From positions 62,001 through 126,000 of the forward strand of contig NZ_JALPRJ010000008.1 of NCBI RefSeq assembly GCF_030464885.1: 64,000 nucleotides of DNA. The letters run 5' to 3'. Made by a program: the position numbers and the translations under genes. Numbering within the stretch: the first letter of the stretch is position 1; each line of letters begins with the position of its first letter. A model generated the notes under the pieces. The model saw nothing but the letters and a program-made list of their open reading frames with translations. It was not told the DNA's origin and made no database searches. Source of the DNA: Caballeronia sp. SEWSISQ10-4 2 (GTDB lineage: Bacteria; Pseudomonadota; Gammaproteobacteria; Burkholderiales; Burkholderiaceae). Shown here piece after piece: positions 20,081 through 29,240 of this stretch.

Positions 20081-20161
20081 GCTGGATGAAGCGCGCGTCG
20101 TCGCATCCTTTGCAAGCGCTCGCCCGTTTGTGACTTTTTGAATCGGGATGACCGCAGGGTG

Positions 20162-20190
20162 TTGACAGGCTAGATTCCCCTCCATATAAT
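20162..20190 (+). promoter_or_regulatory. Consensus sigma70 promoter of tRNA-Asn
   Basis: TTGACA at 20162-20167 and TATAAT at 20185-20190 are both perfect, with the ideal 17-nt spacer. The predicted start near 20197 leaves a 5' extension of about 16 nt before the tRNA. Confidence 0.88.
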
Positions 20191-20212
20191 TTCATTTCTC
20201 TGCTGCAGATGT

Positions 20213-20288
20213 TCCTCGATAGCTCAGTTGGTAGAGCGCCGGACTGTTAATCCGTAGGTCCCTGGTTCGAGCCCAGGTCGAGGAGCCA
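20213..20288 (+). tRNA. tRNA-Asn (GTT)
   Basis: A 76-nt cloverleaf with CCA encoded. The acceptor stem is TCCTCGA/TCGAGGA with discriminator G. The D-loop has AGCTCAGTTGGTAGAGC, the anticodon GTT is at 20246-20248 in CTGTTAA, and the T arm has GGTTCGAGCCC. It closely resembles E. coli tRNA-Asn. No copy of its 3' end was noticed elsewhere in the window, so I see no island integrated here. Confidence 0.97.
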
Positions 20289-20304
20289 AAAAGATTTCAG
20301 CTCG

Positions 20305-20333
20305 AAAAGCCCAATCGAAAGATTGGGCTTTTT
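20305..20333 (+). terminator. Intrinsic terminator of tRNA-Asn
   Basis: AAAAGCCCAATC-GAAA-GATTGGGCTTTTT, a perfect stem with a GAAA tetraloop and T-run, 17 nt after CCA. Confidence 0.93.
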
Positions 20334-20522
20334 GCATTGTGGGCCGCGATTGAACGCAGAATCTGGAACCAGGAGTCTGCGATCGCAGATGCGCCTGACT
20401 GCACCGTAGCCATCGATCAATCAGGACAATTGAATATGGTTTCGCAGGTCAACGCAGCAGCCTCTTCACCTCCCCTTCGCAAACATATCCGCCGTCCGCG
20501 AGCATCCGGCGAATCTTTAAAA

Positions 20523-20549
20523 TTGATAGTCGTCAGACAACGGTATAAT
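20523..20549 (+). promoter_or_regulatory. Promoter of the hexarate regulator with operator in the spacer
   Basis: TTGATA (20523-20528) and TATAAT (20544-20549) are 15 nt apart. The spacer holds TCGTCAGACAA (20530-20540), whose complement TTGTCTGACGA resembles the TTGTnnGACAA-like operators of FadR-family regulators. Binding there would block RNA polymerase, so negative autoregulation is likely. The 308-nt gap 20289-20596 otherwise holds only the tRNA terminator. Confidence 0.6.
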
Positions 20550-20596
20550 CTCGACTCCATGACATCGCCAAACGGCTGACCCAAGGAGCGTTTCTG

Positions 20597-21340
20597 ATGG
20601 GCGAATCCCTCACATCCGTCGTGACACCCCGACGCGCCCGTAATCTCGCGGAGAGCGTGTTCGACTACGTGATCGAACAGATCGAATCCGCCGCGCTGAA
20701 GCCGGGCGACAAGTTGCCGACCGAAGCGAAGCTCATGCTGACGCTTGGCGTGAGCCGCACCGTCGTACGCGAAGGCATCTCGCGGCTGCAGGCCAACGAG
20801 GTCATCGAAACACGTCATGGCATTGGCAGCTTCGTGCTGGAGCCGCGCCGCGAAAAACTGGGTATCGACATGGTGCCCGCCACCACGCTGCGCGACGTGT
20901 TGTCGGTGCTCGAACTGCGCATCAGTCTCGAGACGGAATGCGCCGGGCTCGCCGCGCAACGCGCGCAGCCCGAAGACCTCGTGCGCATGCGGGCAGCGCT
21001 CGACGCGATCGAAGCGACCAGCCGCAACGGCAGCGACAGCGTCGCGGCCGATCTCCAGTTCCACATCGCGCTCGCACGGGCGACCGGAAACCGCTATTTC
21101 GTCGATATCCTGACCCAGATGGGCACAGCGCTGATTCCGCGCAACCGCATCGATTCGGCGGGCATCGCAAAGGCCGACCCGAAAGCGTATGTCTCGCTCG
21201 TCAACCAGGAACACGAAAGCATTCTCGAAGCGATCACGCGACACGACGCCGAAAGTGCACGCGCCGCCATGCGCATGCATTTATCGAATAGCCGGGAACG
21301 CTTGCGCCGCGCGAATCAGTCGAGCGAAGCGAACGGCTGA
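20597..21340 (+). CDS. FadR-type GntR regulator of the hexarate operon
   Basis: A 247-residue repressor-type regulator. The winged helix-turn-helix (residues about 13-80) contains KPGDKLPTEAKLMLTLGVSRTVVREG in two overlapping blocks, followed by RHGIGSFV. The C-terminal all-helical FCD domain (about 95-235) has the metal-binding pattern around DLQFHIALARATGN (near 150-165) and the histidine pair EHES (near 205). It heads a rightward cluster with a glucarate-type permease and two dehydratases, so its ligand is probably D-glucarate, galactarate or a pathway intermediate. AAGGAG lies upstream of the ATG. Related operators occur before its own gene and before the permease gene. Confidence 0.87.
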   Translation: MGESLTSVVTPRRARNLAESVFDYVIEQIESAALKPGDKLPTEAKLMLTLGVSRTVVREGISRLQANEVIETRHGIGSFVLEPRREKLGIDMVPATTLRDVLSVLELRISLETECAGLAAQRAQPEDLVRMRAALDAIEATSRNGSDSVAADLQFHIALARATGNRYFVDILTQMGTALIPRNRIDSAGIAKADPKAYVSLVNQEHESILEAITRHDAESARAAMRMHLSNSRERLRRANQSSEANG

Positions 21341-21497
21341 AAGCGCCCTCGCCTTCGCGGCCGTTCCGTGGCAGCCGCTCGCTTGTCCACTAGCCGCGCT
21401 GGCGTGCCCCCGCGGGGACGCCAAATGCCCGGACATCGTGCACCGGGCATCCGCGGCCACATTGGCAAGCCCCAGTTCCTCCCATCTTTCCCTGATT

Positions 21498-21526
21498 TTG
21501 ATTTTTATTGTCTGACATCGTACTTT
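21498..21526 (+). promoter_or_regulatory. Candidate gudP promoter with FadR-type operator in the spacer
   Basis: TTGATT (21498-21503) and TACTTT (21521-21526) are 17 nt apart. The operator-like TTGTCTGACAT lies at 21508-21518, entirely in the spacer, as at the regulator's own promoter. Confidence 0.55.
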
Positions 21527-21642
21527 CATAAGTATTATTTTTTTGTGCAAAACATGACCAGTTGTGGATGTATCCATTACGATCTCTAACGTTATTCGGG
21601 GTTAACACCCATTCTGGCGATCCTCGAACCGATCGTAGAATG

Positions 21643-21653
21643 TCATCAGACAA
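21643..21653 (+). promoter_or_regulatory. Second operator-like site upstream of gudP
   Basis: TCATCAGACAA, complement TTGTCTGATGA, is a third member of the same motif set in this cluster. It lies about 130 nt downstream of the first gudP operator and 118 nt before the TTG start. Confidence 0.5.
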
Positions 21654-21770
21654 CATATCACACACCAGAAGCTGTGTACTTGCTTGCAGTTATTCCACCA
21701 AGCGACGGTGGTCGCCAGCCGTCGCATCGACAGCGCGGGGACCGACCGGGCCGCCATTCGGAGAGGACTT

Positions 21771-23108
21771 TTGACACCCGATTTCGCCCCATCGACGCCT
21801 GACGCGCTCGCATCAGCCGCGTCGAAAGTGAAGCGCCACGTGCTGCCGCTGTTCCTGATCATGTTCATCGCGAACTACATCGACCGGGTGAACATCGGCT
21901 TCGTCAATACGCATATGCAGACGGATCTGGGTATCGGCGCGGCGGCTTATGGGCTGGGAAGCGGCTTGTTCTTCGTCGGTTACGCGCTGTTCGAAGTGCC
22001 GTCGAACGTGCTGATGGCGCGCTTCGGCGCGCGGGCGTGGCTCACACGGATCATGTTCACCTGGGGCCTGGTCGCGGGCGCGATGGCGTTCACCTGGAAC
22101 GACACGTCGTTCTACGTCATGCGGTTCCTGCTGGGTGTGGCTGAAGCCGGATTTTTCCCGGGCGTGGTGTATTACTTCACGCAATGGCTGCCGCAAAAGG
22201 AGCGCGGCAAGGCGGTCGCGATCTTCCTGGGCGGATCGGCAATGGCGTCGGTGCTGTCGGGTCCGGTGTCGGGCGCCCTGCTCTCGATACGCGGCTTCGG
22301 CCTGCATGGCTGGCAATGGATGTTCTTGATCGAAGGCCTGTTTTCGATCGCGCTGTGCGGCGTGAGCTGGTTCATGCTCAAGTCGCATCCCCGCGATGCC
22401 AAATGGCTCACGGCACAGGAACAACAAGCGCTTGGCGCCGCCATTGCCACCGAACAAGCCGAGCGCGAAGCCGCCGGCAACGCGCATCTGCCGATCACCA
22501 AACTGCTGAAAGACCCGCAGATCGTGCTGTTTTGCCTGCTGTATTTCGCGATCCAGCTGACCATCTACGCCGCCACGTTCTGGTTGCCGACGATCATCCG
22601 AAAGATGGGCGGCCTGAGCGATTTCCAGGTCGGCCTCTATAACGCCGTGCCGTGGCTGATCGCCATGTTCGCGATGTACTGCTTCGCGGTGTTGTCGGCG
22701 AAATGGCGCTTCCAGCAAGCATGGCTCGCGCTCGCGCTGATCATTGCGGCCTGCGGACTGTTTGCATCGACCTCGGCTAATCCGGTCTTTTCGTTCGTCG
22801 CTATCTGTTTTTCGGCGATCGGCTTTAAAGCAGCGGCCTCGCTATTCTGGCCGCTGCCGCAGGGATATCTCGATGTACGCGTCGCGGCCGGCGTGATCGC
22901 GCTGATCAACTCCGTCGGCAACCTGGGCGGCTTTTTTGCGCCTGCGGCGTTCGGTTATCTACAGCAGCACACGGGTTCGATCTCGGGCGGTCTTTATGGG
23001 CTGGGGATCGCGTCGGTGATAGCGGCCGTCGTCGCGTTCTTCGCGAAAGACCGGCTGACCGGTCGACCCGAGCACGGCGCCGAGCCGAGCCCATCCCGCG
23101 CCGGGTAA
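21771..23108 (+). CDS. gudP: MFS hexarate permease (GudP/anion:cation symporter type)
   Basis: A 445-residue major facilitator with 12 predicted spans. The first span carries [19 protein letters not shown], and the cytoplasmic loop carries [17 protein letters not shown], as in the anion:cation symporter (phthalate/glucarate) family. I start it at TTG 21771, because GGAGAGGAC sits just upstream and the preceding 29 codons from ATG 21684 have no family character. Together with the two downstream dehydratases it should import D-glucarate or galactarate with protons. The exact sugar acid is inference from context. Confidence 0.85.
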   Translation: MTPDFAPSTPDALASAASKVKRHVLPLFLIMFIANYIDRVNIGFVNTHMQTDLGIGAAAYGLGSGLFFVGYALFEVPSNVLMARFGARAWLTRIMFTWGLVAGAMAFTWNDTSFYVMRFLLGVAEAGFFPGVVYYFTQWLPQKERGKAVAIFLGGSAMASVLSGPVSGALLSIRGFGLHGWQWMFLIEGLFSIALCGVSWFMLKSHPRDAKWLTAQEQQALGAAIATEQAEREAAGNAHLPITKLLKDPQIVLFCLLYFAIQLTIYAATFWLPTIIRKMGGLSDFQVGLYNAVPWLIAMFAMYCFAVLSAKWRFQQAWLALALIIAACGLFASTSANPVFSFVAICFSAIGFKAAASLFWPLPQGYLDVRVAAGVIALINSVGNLGGFFAPAAFGYLQQHTGSISGGLYGLGIASVIAAVVAFFAKDRLTGRPEHGAEPSPSRAG

Positions 23109-23164
23109 GCAAGACCGCCTCACAGCACGCGCACCGACCCAATCAACTCACACTGACCACGTCC

Positions 23165-24514
23165 ATGTCCACGAACTCAAGCGCTTCAAACGCCACGCCC
23201 ATCGTTACCGAACTGCGCGTGATCCCGGTTGCCGGCCGCGACAGCATGTTGCTGAACCTGAGTGGTGCGCACGGGCCATTCTTCACGCGCAACATCGTGA
23301 TCCTGCGTGACAGCGCGGGTCACACCGGCGTAGGCGAAGTGCCAGGCGGCGAGAGCATCCGCAAGACCATCGACGATGCGCGTCCACTTGTCGTCGGCCA
23401 GTCGATCGGCAACTTGCACGCTGTGCTCAACACCACGCGCAAGCAATTCGCCGATCGCGATGCAGGCGGGCGCGGCACGCAGACTTTCGACCTGCGCACG
23501 ACCATCCACGCCGTGACCGCGCTCGAAGCTGCGTTGCTCGATCTGCTCGGCCAGCATCTGGGCGTGCCGGTCGCGGCGCTGCTCGGTGAGGGCCAGCAGC
23601 GTGATGAAGTGGAAATGCTGGGCTACCTGTTTTATATCGGCGATAAAAACAAAACCGACCTGTCCTATTCTTGCGGCACGGACGCAACCGACGACTGGAC
23701 CCGCCTGCGCCACGAAGAAGCGATGACGCCCGAAGCCGTCGTGCGCTTGGCGGAAGCAGCGCACGCGCGCTACGGCTTTAACGACTTCAAACTCAAAGGC
23801 GGCGTGCTCTCGGGTGACGCAGAAATCGAAGCGGTCACCGCACTAGCCGAACGTTTCCCCAAAGCCCGCGTGACGCTCGACCCGAACGGCGCGTGGTCGC
23901 TCTCCGAAGCCGTGCGCCTGTGTCGCGACCAGCACCACGTACTCGCCTACGCCGAAGACCCGTGCGGCGCTGAAAACGGTTATTCCGGCCGGGAAGTCAT
24001 GGCTGAATTCCGTCGCGCGACGGGCTTGCCGACCGCGACCAACATGATCGCGACCGACTGGCGTCAGATGGGCCACGCGATCCAGTTGCAATCGGTGGAT
24101 ATTCCCCTCGCCGATCCGCATTTCTGGACCATGCAGGGCTCGGTGCGCGTGGCGCAGATGTGCAACGAGTGGGGCCTGACGTGGGGTTCGCACTCGAACA
24201 ATCACTTCGATATTTCGCTCGCCATGTTCACGCACGTCGCGGCGGCGGCGCCCGGCAAGATTACCGCTATCGATACCCACTGGATCTGGCAGGACGGCCA
24301 GCGTCTGACGCGCGAGCCGCTGCAGATTGTGGGAGGCAAGGTAAAGGTGCCGGCGCGGCCGGGACTGGGCGTGGATATCGATATGGACGAACTCGAGAAA
24401 GCCCACGCGCTGTACCAGCAACACGGACTCGGTGCGCGCGACGACGCCGTCGCGATGCAGTACCTGATTCCGAACTGGACCTTCGACAACAAGCGCCCGT
24501 GCCTCGTGCGCTGA
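23165..24514 (+). CDS. gudD: Glucarate dehydratase
   Basis: A 449-residue enolase-superfamily enzyme that dehydrates D-glucarate (and L-idarate) to 5-dehydro-4-deoxy-D-glucarate. The KxK motif is Lys209 and Lys211 (DFKLKGG), the metal ligands are Asp239 (LDPNG), Glu270 and Asn293, and the second base is His343 (GSHSNNH). All are the E. coli GlucD residues shifted by four, so the active site is complete. It lies 56 nt after gudP and 65 nt before kdgD. The only nearby second dehydratase is kdgD, so a separate galactarate dehydratase is not encoded here. Confidence 0.95.
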   Translation: MSTNSSASNATPIVTELRVIPVAGRDSMLLNLSGAHGPFFTRNIVILRDSAGHTGVGEVPGGESIRKTIDDARPLVVGQSIGNLHAVLNTTRKQFADRDAGGRGTQTFDLRTTIHAVTALEAALLDLLGQHLGVPVAALLGEGQQRDEVEMLGYLFYIGDKNKTDLSYSCGTDATDDWTRLRHEEAMTPEAVVRLAEAAHARYGFNDFKLKGGVLSGDAEIEAVTALAERFPKARVTLDPNGAWSLSEAVRLCRDQHHVLAYAEDPCGAENGYSGREVMAEFRRATGLPTATNMIATDWRQMGHAIQLQSVDIPLADPHFWTMQGSVRVAQMCNEWGLTWGSHSNNHFDISLAMFTHVAAAAPGKITAIDTHWIWQDGQRLTREPLQIVGGKVKVPARPGLGVDIDMDELEKAHALYQQHGLGARDDAVAMQYLIPNWTFDNKRPCLVR

Positions 24515-24520
24515 TTTCCT

Positions 24521-24556
24521 CAACGACTGATTCAACGACTGATGCAACGGCTCATT
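24521..24556 (+). repeat. Three tandem 12-nt imperfect repeats
   Basis: CAACGACTGATT, CAACGACTGATG and CAACGGCTCATT lie head to tail between gudD and kdgD. They are probably a slippage product in the spacer; no function is evident. Confidence 0.8.
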
Positions 24557-24579
24557 CAAAAACCAATTCACGACCGAAC

Positions 24580-25497
24580 ATGACGACACCTCAAGAACTC
24601 AAGCAAATCGTTTCCGAAGGGCTGCTGTCCTTTCCGCTGACCGACTTCGACGAGCAGGGCGACTTCCGCGCCGATACCTACGCCGAACGTCTGGAGTGGC
24701 TCGCGCCCTATGGCGCGACCGCATTGTTCGCGGCTGGCGGCACGGGCGAGTTCTTCTCGTTGACGCATAGCGAATATTCGAACGTCATCCGCACGGCGAC
24801 GGAAACCTGCAAGGGCAAGGTGCCGATTCTCGCCGGTGCGGGCGGTGCGACGCGAGTTGCGATTGCTTATGCGCAGGAGGCCGAACGGCTTGGCGCGAAC
24901 GGCATTCTGCTGATGCCGCATTACCTGACCGAAGCCAGCCAGGAAGGGATTGCGGCGCACGTCGAACAGGTGTGCAAGGCGGTGAACAATATCGGCGTGA
25001 TCGTGTATAACCGCGCCAATTCCAAGCTCAATGCCGACATGCTCGAGCGGCTCGCCGACTCCTGCGCGAACCTGATCGGCTTCAAGGACGGTGTGGGCGA
25101 GATTGAAAACATGGTGACGATCCGTCGCCGGCTGGGCGACCGGTTCTCGTACCTTGGCGGTTTGCCGACGGCTGAGGTTTATGCCGAAGCGTATAAGGCG
25201 CTGGGCGTGCCGGTGTATTCATCGGCGGTATTCAACTTTATTCCGAAGACCGCGATGGAGTTTTATCGTGCGGTGGCATCGCAGGACCACGCAACCACGG
25301 GCCGTCTGCTCGATGAGTTCTTCATGCCGTATCTGGCAATTCGTAACCGTAAGGCGGGTTATGCGGTGAGTATCGTGAAGGCGGGGGCGAAGCTGATCGG
25401 CCGCAGCGCCGGTCCGGTGCGCGCGCCACTGACGGATCTGACCGAAGATGAAATGGCGCAACTCGATGTGCTGATCAAGAAGCTCGGAGCGCAGTAA
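24580..25497 (+). CDS. kdgD: 5-dehydro-4-deoxyglucarate dehydratase
   Basis: A 305-residue member of the DapA/aldolase class I superfamily. It dehydrates and decarboxylates 5-dehydro-4-deoxy-D-glucarate to 2,5-dioxopentanoate (2-oxoglutarate semialdehyde). The Schiff-base Lys169 is in [10 protein letters not shown], the catalytic Tyr is in IVYNRAN (143), and the phosphate-less substrate loop [11 protein letters not shown] is near 51-61. The semialdehyde dehydrogenase that would finish the path to 2-oxoglutarate is not in the window. A longer in-frame reading from 24160 overlaps gudD and is rejected. A strong terminator follows. Confidence 0.94.
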   Translation: MTTPQELKQIVSEGLLSFPLTDFDEQGDFRADTYAERLEWLAPYGATALFAAGGTGEFFSLTHSEYSNVIRTATETCKGKVPILAGAGGATRVAIAYAQEAERLGANGILLMPHYLTEASQEGIAAHVEQVCKAVNNIGVIVYNRANSKLNADMLERLADSCANLIGFKDGVGEIENMVTIRRRLGDRFSYLGGLPTAEVYAEAYKALGVPVYSSAVFNFIPKTAMEFYRAVASQDHATTGRLLDEFFMPYLAIRNRKAGYAVSIVKAGAKLIGRSAGPVRAPLTDLTEDEMAQLDVLIKKLGAQ

Positions 25498-25512
25498 CCA
25501 CCAAGCGAAGTT

Positions 25513-25548
25513 AAAAGCCGTTCCGGTGTAAGTTGGAACGGCTTTTTT
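25513..25548. terminator. Bidirectional intrinsic terminator between kdgD and lutC
   Basis: AAAAGCCGTTCC pairs with GGAACGGCTTTT, with A-run and T-run on either side. It serves convergent kdgD and lutC. Confidence 0.92.
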
Positions 25549-25580
25549 GCGCCTGACGATCTCGCCGCGCGTGGCGGCAC

Positions 25581-26168
25581 TCAACCCGCGAGCAGCACCA
25601 CCGTCAGCGACCTTACGCCCTGCGCGCCACGAATCAGCACGCCCTCGATATCCGCCGTCGCCGATGGCCCCGTCACCAGCACCGCATATCGCGCGGCGTT
25701 GAAGTCATCGCGCCGATACACATCCTGCAGCCCATCCACAATCTGCGCCGGATCGAGCAGCACGACGAGATGCTGCACCAGATAGCCGATCGAGTTGACG
25801 ATGTATTCGTCCTCGCTGAACCACACCGAGCCGGTTTCCGCCACGCCGAAACGTGCACGCACGACGCCTGCATCGACGTCTTGAAGCAGTGCCGGCGGCA
25901 TATCCGCCGTAAGCGCACGATTGCCCTCGATACCCGGCACTGCCGACGCGACTATCGCGTCAGCGCCGAAGCGCTCGATGAGCAGCGCACGCACCGACTC
26001 GAGCGACTCACCTTCGACCACCGTTCCGCCCATCGCCGCCAGGGCGGTGCGAAAACGCTCGAGACGATCGCCCGGCGGGGTGTCAAAGAGCGGCACCTCG
26101 GGACGGGGCCTTCCTGCCGGTTGCGCCACGCGAATTTTGGCGATAAAAGCATCACGCGTCGTCGTCAT
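25581..26168 (-). CDS. lutC: Lactate utilization protein C
   Basis: A 195-residue LutC/YkgG (DUF162) protein, the third subunit of the LutABC iron-sulfur L-lactate oxidase. VRARFGVAETGSVWFSEDEY and VLLDPAQIVDGLQDVY are typical. The ATG at 26168 overlaps the lutB stop (ATGA); a longer in-frame start at 26201 would run into lutB and is not preferred. It is the last gene of lutABC. Its precise role in the complex is not established. Confidence 0.92.
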   Translation of the reverse strand: MTTTRDAFIAKIRVAQPAGRPRPEVPLFDTPPGDRLERFRTALAAMGGTVVEGESLESVRALLIERFGADAIVASAVPGIEGNRALTADMPPALLQDVDAGVVRARFGVAETGSVWFSEDEYIVNSIGYLVQHLVVLLDPAQIVDGLQDVYRRDDFNAARYAVLVTGPSATADIEGVLIRGAQGVRSLTVVLLAG

Positions 26169-27574
26169 TTGTTGGCCGCCTTGCGATTTTTCTTGTACCA
26201 CTCGTGGAAAGTCTCGGCAGGCGTTTCAGGCAGATCACGCTGACGGCCCCAGATGTTCAGCGGGTTGTAGAGCACGAAGTTCGGCAACCGCTTCAACGCA
26301 CCACCCAGCGATGCAACCGTGCCGCGATACAAGGTCGGACTTGCAAGCAAGCGCCCCGCCATCTTCAGCACTTCCTGCTTCACGAACGGCACTTCGTGAT
26401 TCGCCGCAATCACCTCGCGCCACTTATAAATCTGCTCGTGAATGTTGACCTTCGTGGGGCAGACGTTCGTGCAACTACCGTTGAGCGTCGATGCAAACGG
26501 CAGGCTGCTGAAGCGTTTCATATCGTACGTAGGATTGATGATTGCGCCGATCGGCCCCGAATACGTGAAGCCGTACGACAAGCCGCCGCTTCGCCGATAC
26601 ACCGGGCACGTATTCATGCACGCGCCGCAGCGGATGCACTTCAGCGAGTACCAGAAGTCCTCCATCGCGAGGCGCTCGGAACGGCCGTGATCGACGAGGA
26701 TGTAGTGCATCTCGGAGCCCGGCCGGGGCGCGCGAAAATGCGAGGTGTATTGCGTGATCGGTGAACCAAGCGCGCTGCGCGAGAGCATGCGTATAAACAC
26801 GCCAAGATCGGAGATCCTGGGAATCAACTTTTCAATCCCGATCGATGCAATGTGCAACGACGGCACATTCGCCGACAGATCCGCGTTGCCCTCATTCGTG
26901 CACACCACGACCGTGCCCGTCTCCGCCACCGCGAAATTGCAGCCCGTCATGCCCGCGGTTTTCTCGCGCACAAAATACGGCCGCGTATTCATGCGCTGGC
27001 TTTCGGCGAGATAGTGAATGTCGCTATTTTTCGGATCGGTGCCGATCGTACGGCCGAACAACTCGGCAACATCCGCGCGAAGTTTGTGCACGGCCGGCAC
27101 GACCATGTGACTCGGGTCCTGGTTATCCAGTTGCTGGATGCGCTCACCCAGATCGGTTTCCATCACCGTGATGCCGCGCGGCTCGATGTACTCGCGCATC
27201 TTGCATTCATCGGTGAGCATGGATTTGCTTTTGACGAGCGTAGTCAAGCCGCGCTCGGACATCAGCTTGTAGACGATCTCGTTGTGTTCCTCGGCCGTGG
27301 ACGCGTAATGCACCACCACGCCGTGCGACTCGGCTCGCGTGATGAACTGATCGAGGTAATCGGCGAGATGCGAGAGCGTGTGTTCCTTGATCCCCGATGC
27401 CAGCTCACGCAGCGTCTCCCATTCGGGCATGCCGTGCGCCTGAGCGTCGCGTTTGCTGCGCAGATCCCACAAGCGTTTGTCGTGGAAAGCGACGTGATCC
27501 GTCTTCGCGATAAACGCACTCGCCGCCTTCGCGTGATCGAGCCGTTTGCTTTTCCCCTTCACGACGTCGCTCAT
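26165..27574 (-). CDS. lutB: Lactate utilization iron-sulfur protein B
   Basis: A 469-residue protein. An N-terminal DUF162-like domain (about 65-300, with AVAETGTVVVCTNEGN) is followed by a ferredoxin domain with CIRCGACMNTCPVYRR and CTNVCPTKVN, ligands for two [4Fe-4S] clusters. The family oxidises L-lactate to pyruvate together with LutA and LutC. The ATG at 27574 (MSDVVKGKSK) overlaps the lutA stop, which decides the start; 71 additional upstream codons are shadow sequence within lutA. A DUF3390-type C-terminus follows the clusters. Confidence 0.94.
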   Translation of the reverse strand: MSDVVKGKSKRLDHAKAASAFIAKTDHVAFHDKRLWDLRSKRDAQAHGMPEWETLRELASGIKEHTLSHLADYLDQFITRAESHGVVVHYASTAEEHNEIVYKLMSERGLTTLVKSKSMLTDECKMREYIEPRGITVMETDLGERIQQLDNQDPSHMVVPAVHKLRADVAELFGRTIGTDPKNSDIHYLAESQRMNTRPYFVREKTAGMTGCNFAVAETGTVVVCTNEGNADLSANVPSLHIASIGIEKLIPRISDLGVFIRMLSRSALGSPITQYTSHFRAPRPGSEMHYILVDHGRSERLAMEDFWYSLKCIRCGACMNTCPVYRRSGGLSYGFTYSGPIGAIINPTYDMKRFSSLPFASTLNGSCTNVCPTKVNIHEQIYKWREVIAANHEVPFVKQEVLKMAGRLLASPTLYRGTVASLGGALKRLPNFVLYNPLNIWGRQRDLPETPAETFHEWYKKNRKAANK

Positions 27575-28314
27575 GCGCGCGCTCCGTTCAGAACCTGGGC
27601 GATGTGGATGAAGCGTGCATCGAGTTTCAGGCGTTCGGCACAGCCTTGCTGATGCATGAGGCACGACATATCGCCGGAGACGATATATTGCGCGCCCGCG
27701 CCCAGATGATCGCGGACTTTGTCCTGACCCATCCTCACCGACACCGCCTCTTCCGTCACCGAAAACGTGCCGCCGAAACCGCAGCATTCGTCGGGCCGCG
27801 TGGGCGTGACGAATTCAATGCCTTTAACGCCTTCGAGCAACGCACGCGGTTTGGAAAACGACGCCCCGCCAATCTCCGATGCCGACACCTCACGCAAGTG
27901 CCGGATCGCGCTGCAGCTATTGTGCAATCCGACCCTATGCGGAAATTCGGCCCACGGGAATTCGCGCACTTTCAGTACATCGTGGAGAAATTCGACGAGT
28001 TCGTACGCGCTCGCCCGGACTTTGCGCACGGACGCCGTTTGCTCGATGGCGGTTAAATGCTCGCGCACATGATGGATGCAACTCGCCGACGGCCCGACTA
28101 CATAGTCGTAATCGGCGAAATTGCGCGCGAACACACGCTCGGCGCCGGCCGCTTCCTTTTGCGCGCCGCTGTTTGCCATCGGCTGGCCGCAGCAAGTCTG
28201 CTCCTGCGGGTAATCGACTTCCACGCCCAGACGTTCGAGCAGTTCAAGTGTCGCGATGCCGACTTCGGGATAAAACGCATCGATAAAACAGGGAACGAAC
28301 AGGGCGACTTTCAT
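27571..28314 (-). CDS. lutA: Lactate utilization iron-sulfur protein A
   Basis: A 247-residue protein with the duplicated cysteine-rich CCG domain. Cluster motifs are QTCCGQPMANSG near residue 40 and DECCGFGGTFSV near 178, plus LHNSCSAIRHLR and SCLMHQQG. It is the first gene of the leftward lutABC operon and divergent from a FadR-family regulator. A palindromic operator lies 57-71 nt before its ATG. The related glycolate oxidase subunit GlcF is longer and has ferredoxin motifs that are absent here. Confidence 0.93.
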   Translation of the reverse strand: MKVALFVPCFIDAFYPEVGIATLELLERLGVEVDYPQEQTCCGQPMANSGAQKEAAGAERVFARNFADYDYVVGPSASCIHHVREHLTAIEQTASVRKVRASAYELVEFLHDVLKVREFPWAEFPHRVGLHNSCSAIRHLREVSASEIGGASFSKPRALLEGVKGIEFVTPTRPDECCGFGGTFSVTEEAVSVRMGQDKVRDHLGAGAQYIVSGDMSCLMHQQGCAERLKLDARFIHIAQVLNGARA

Positions 28315-28361
28315 CGGATAAAAGAATGTGGGGAGCCTGAAAAACGAAGGATTTCGCCATT

Positions 28362-28385
28362 CTTGGTCAGCTTGGTCTGACCAAG
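28362..28385. promoter_or_regulatory. Palindromic operator for the lactate regulator
   Basis: CTTGGTC-T-GACCAAG at 28371-28385 is a perfect 7-1-7 palindrome, and an extra half-site CTTGGTC starts at 28362. It resembles the TTGGT-n-ACCAA operators of the FadR/LldR/PdhR family and lies in the lutA/regulator divergent spacer, so it probably controls both directions. Confidence 0.75.
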
Positions 28386-28460
28386 ACTTTAAAGTTTGTG
28401 ATCTTTCATGTCAAACTAGGAGAAATATCCGGCCGCTTTTACCCACCTTTCAGCGCACTC

Positions 28461-29240
28461 ATGCCTTTTCAGCCCGTCCACTCCTACGCCCGCGTGCGCA
28501 TCGCCGATGTCGTGTCCGACCAGATCCGGGCGCTGATCACGAGCGGCGCGTTGCTGCCCGGCCAGCGCCTGCCCGCCGAGCGCGACCTCGCGGAGCAGCT
28601 CAACGTGTCGCGGCCGTCGCTGCGTGAAGCGTTGATCCGGCTGGAATCGGATGGATTTATCCGGGCGGCGGCGCGCGGCGGTTTCGAAGTGTCCGATGTA
28701 ACCGCGCCGCTCGTGTCCGCGCCGCTCGCCGCGTTGCTGAGCCAGCATCCGACCGCCAGCGCCGATGTGCTCGAACTGCGCCACGGGCTGGAATCGCTGG
28801 CCACGGCCTATGCCGCCGAACGCGCTACCGATGCCGACCTGACGCGCATCGCTGAAGCATTTCAGACGCTGAAAACGGCGGCCATCGCGCCAAAACGCAC
28901 GCGCATTGCGGAGCACGATGCGGCGTTTCATCTTGCTATCGCCGATGCCACGCATAATCTTGCGCTCGCCCACGTGATGCACGGTCTGCACGAACTCGTG
29001 CGTGAATCCATGCTGACGTCGCATCGGCTGGTCGACTACGACGACGGCGTGGAGGCGAATCTGCTGGCGCAACACCAGGCCATCTTCGACGCCATCATCG
29101 CCCGCGATCCGCAACGTGCCCGTGATGCCGCAGGCGCTCATCTGGACTATGTGCGCACGCTGTATCGCGAGCGGTGGCCTTTGCCGGAAGCCAGCAGCCG
29201 CCATGCCACGAAAAACCAGAACCCGGAGACTACGCAGTGA
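28461..29240 (+). CDS. FadR-family GntR regulator of lactate utilization (LldR/LutR-like)
   Basis: A 259-residue regulator. The winged helix-turn-helix is at about residues 10-75 (LPAERDLAEQLNVSRPSLREAL, then ARGGFEVSD). The C-terminal FCD domain contains the EHDAAFHLAIADATHN metal/ligand block near 150 and HQAIFDAI near 207. Position opposite lutABC and the palindrome between them make L-lactate the likely signal. The ATG at 28461 is preferred; a GTG at 28398 would add 21 poorly conserved residues close to the operator. Its stop overlaps the start of galM (GTGA). Confidence 0.87.
   Translation: MPFQPVHSYARVRIADVVSDQIRALITSGALLPGQRLPAERDLAEQLNVSRPSLREALIRLESDGFIRAAARGGFEVSDVTAPLVSAPLAALLSQHPTASADVLELRHGLESLATAYAAERATDADLTRIAEAFQTLKTAAIAPKRTRIAEHDAAFHLAIADATHNLALAHVMHGLHELVRESMLTSHRLVDYDDGVEANLLAQHQAIFDAIIARDPQRARDAAGAHLDYVRTLYRERWPLPEASSRHATKNQNPETTQ

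Larger units (their letters stand above)
21341..21770. other. Control region between the regulator and the permease
   Basis: A 430-nt gap. It contains a hairpin ATGCCCGG/CCGGGCAT at 21425-21450 without a T-run, then an AT-rich stretch (21481-21545) with promoter and operator, and a second operator at 21643-21653. No gene is supported. The hairpin may slow or end transcription from the regulator gene. Confidence 0.6.

Noticed and set aside
21425..21450. Hairpin after the FadR-type regulator as a strong terminator
   Set aside because: The stem is only 8 pairs with a 10-nt loop and no T-run follows, so it was not called as a terminator.
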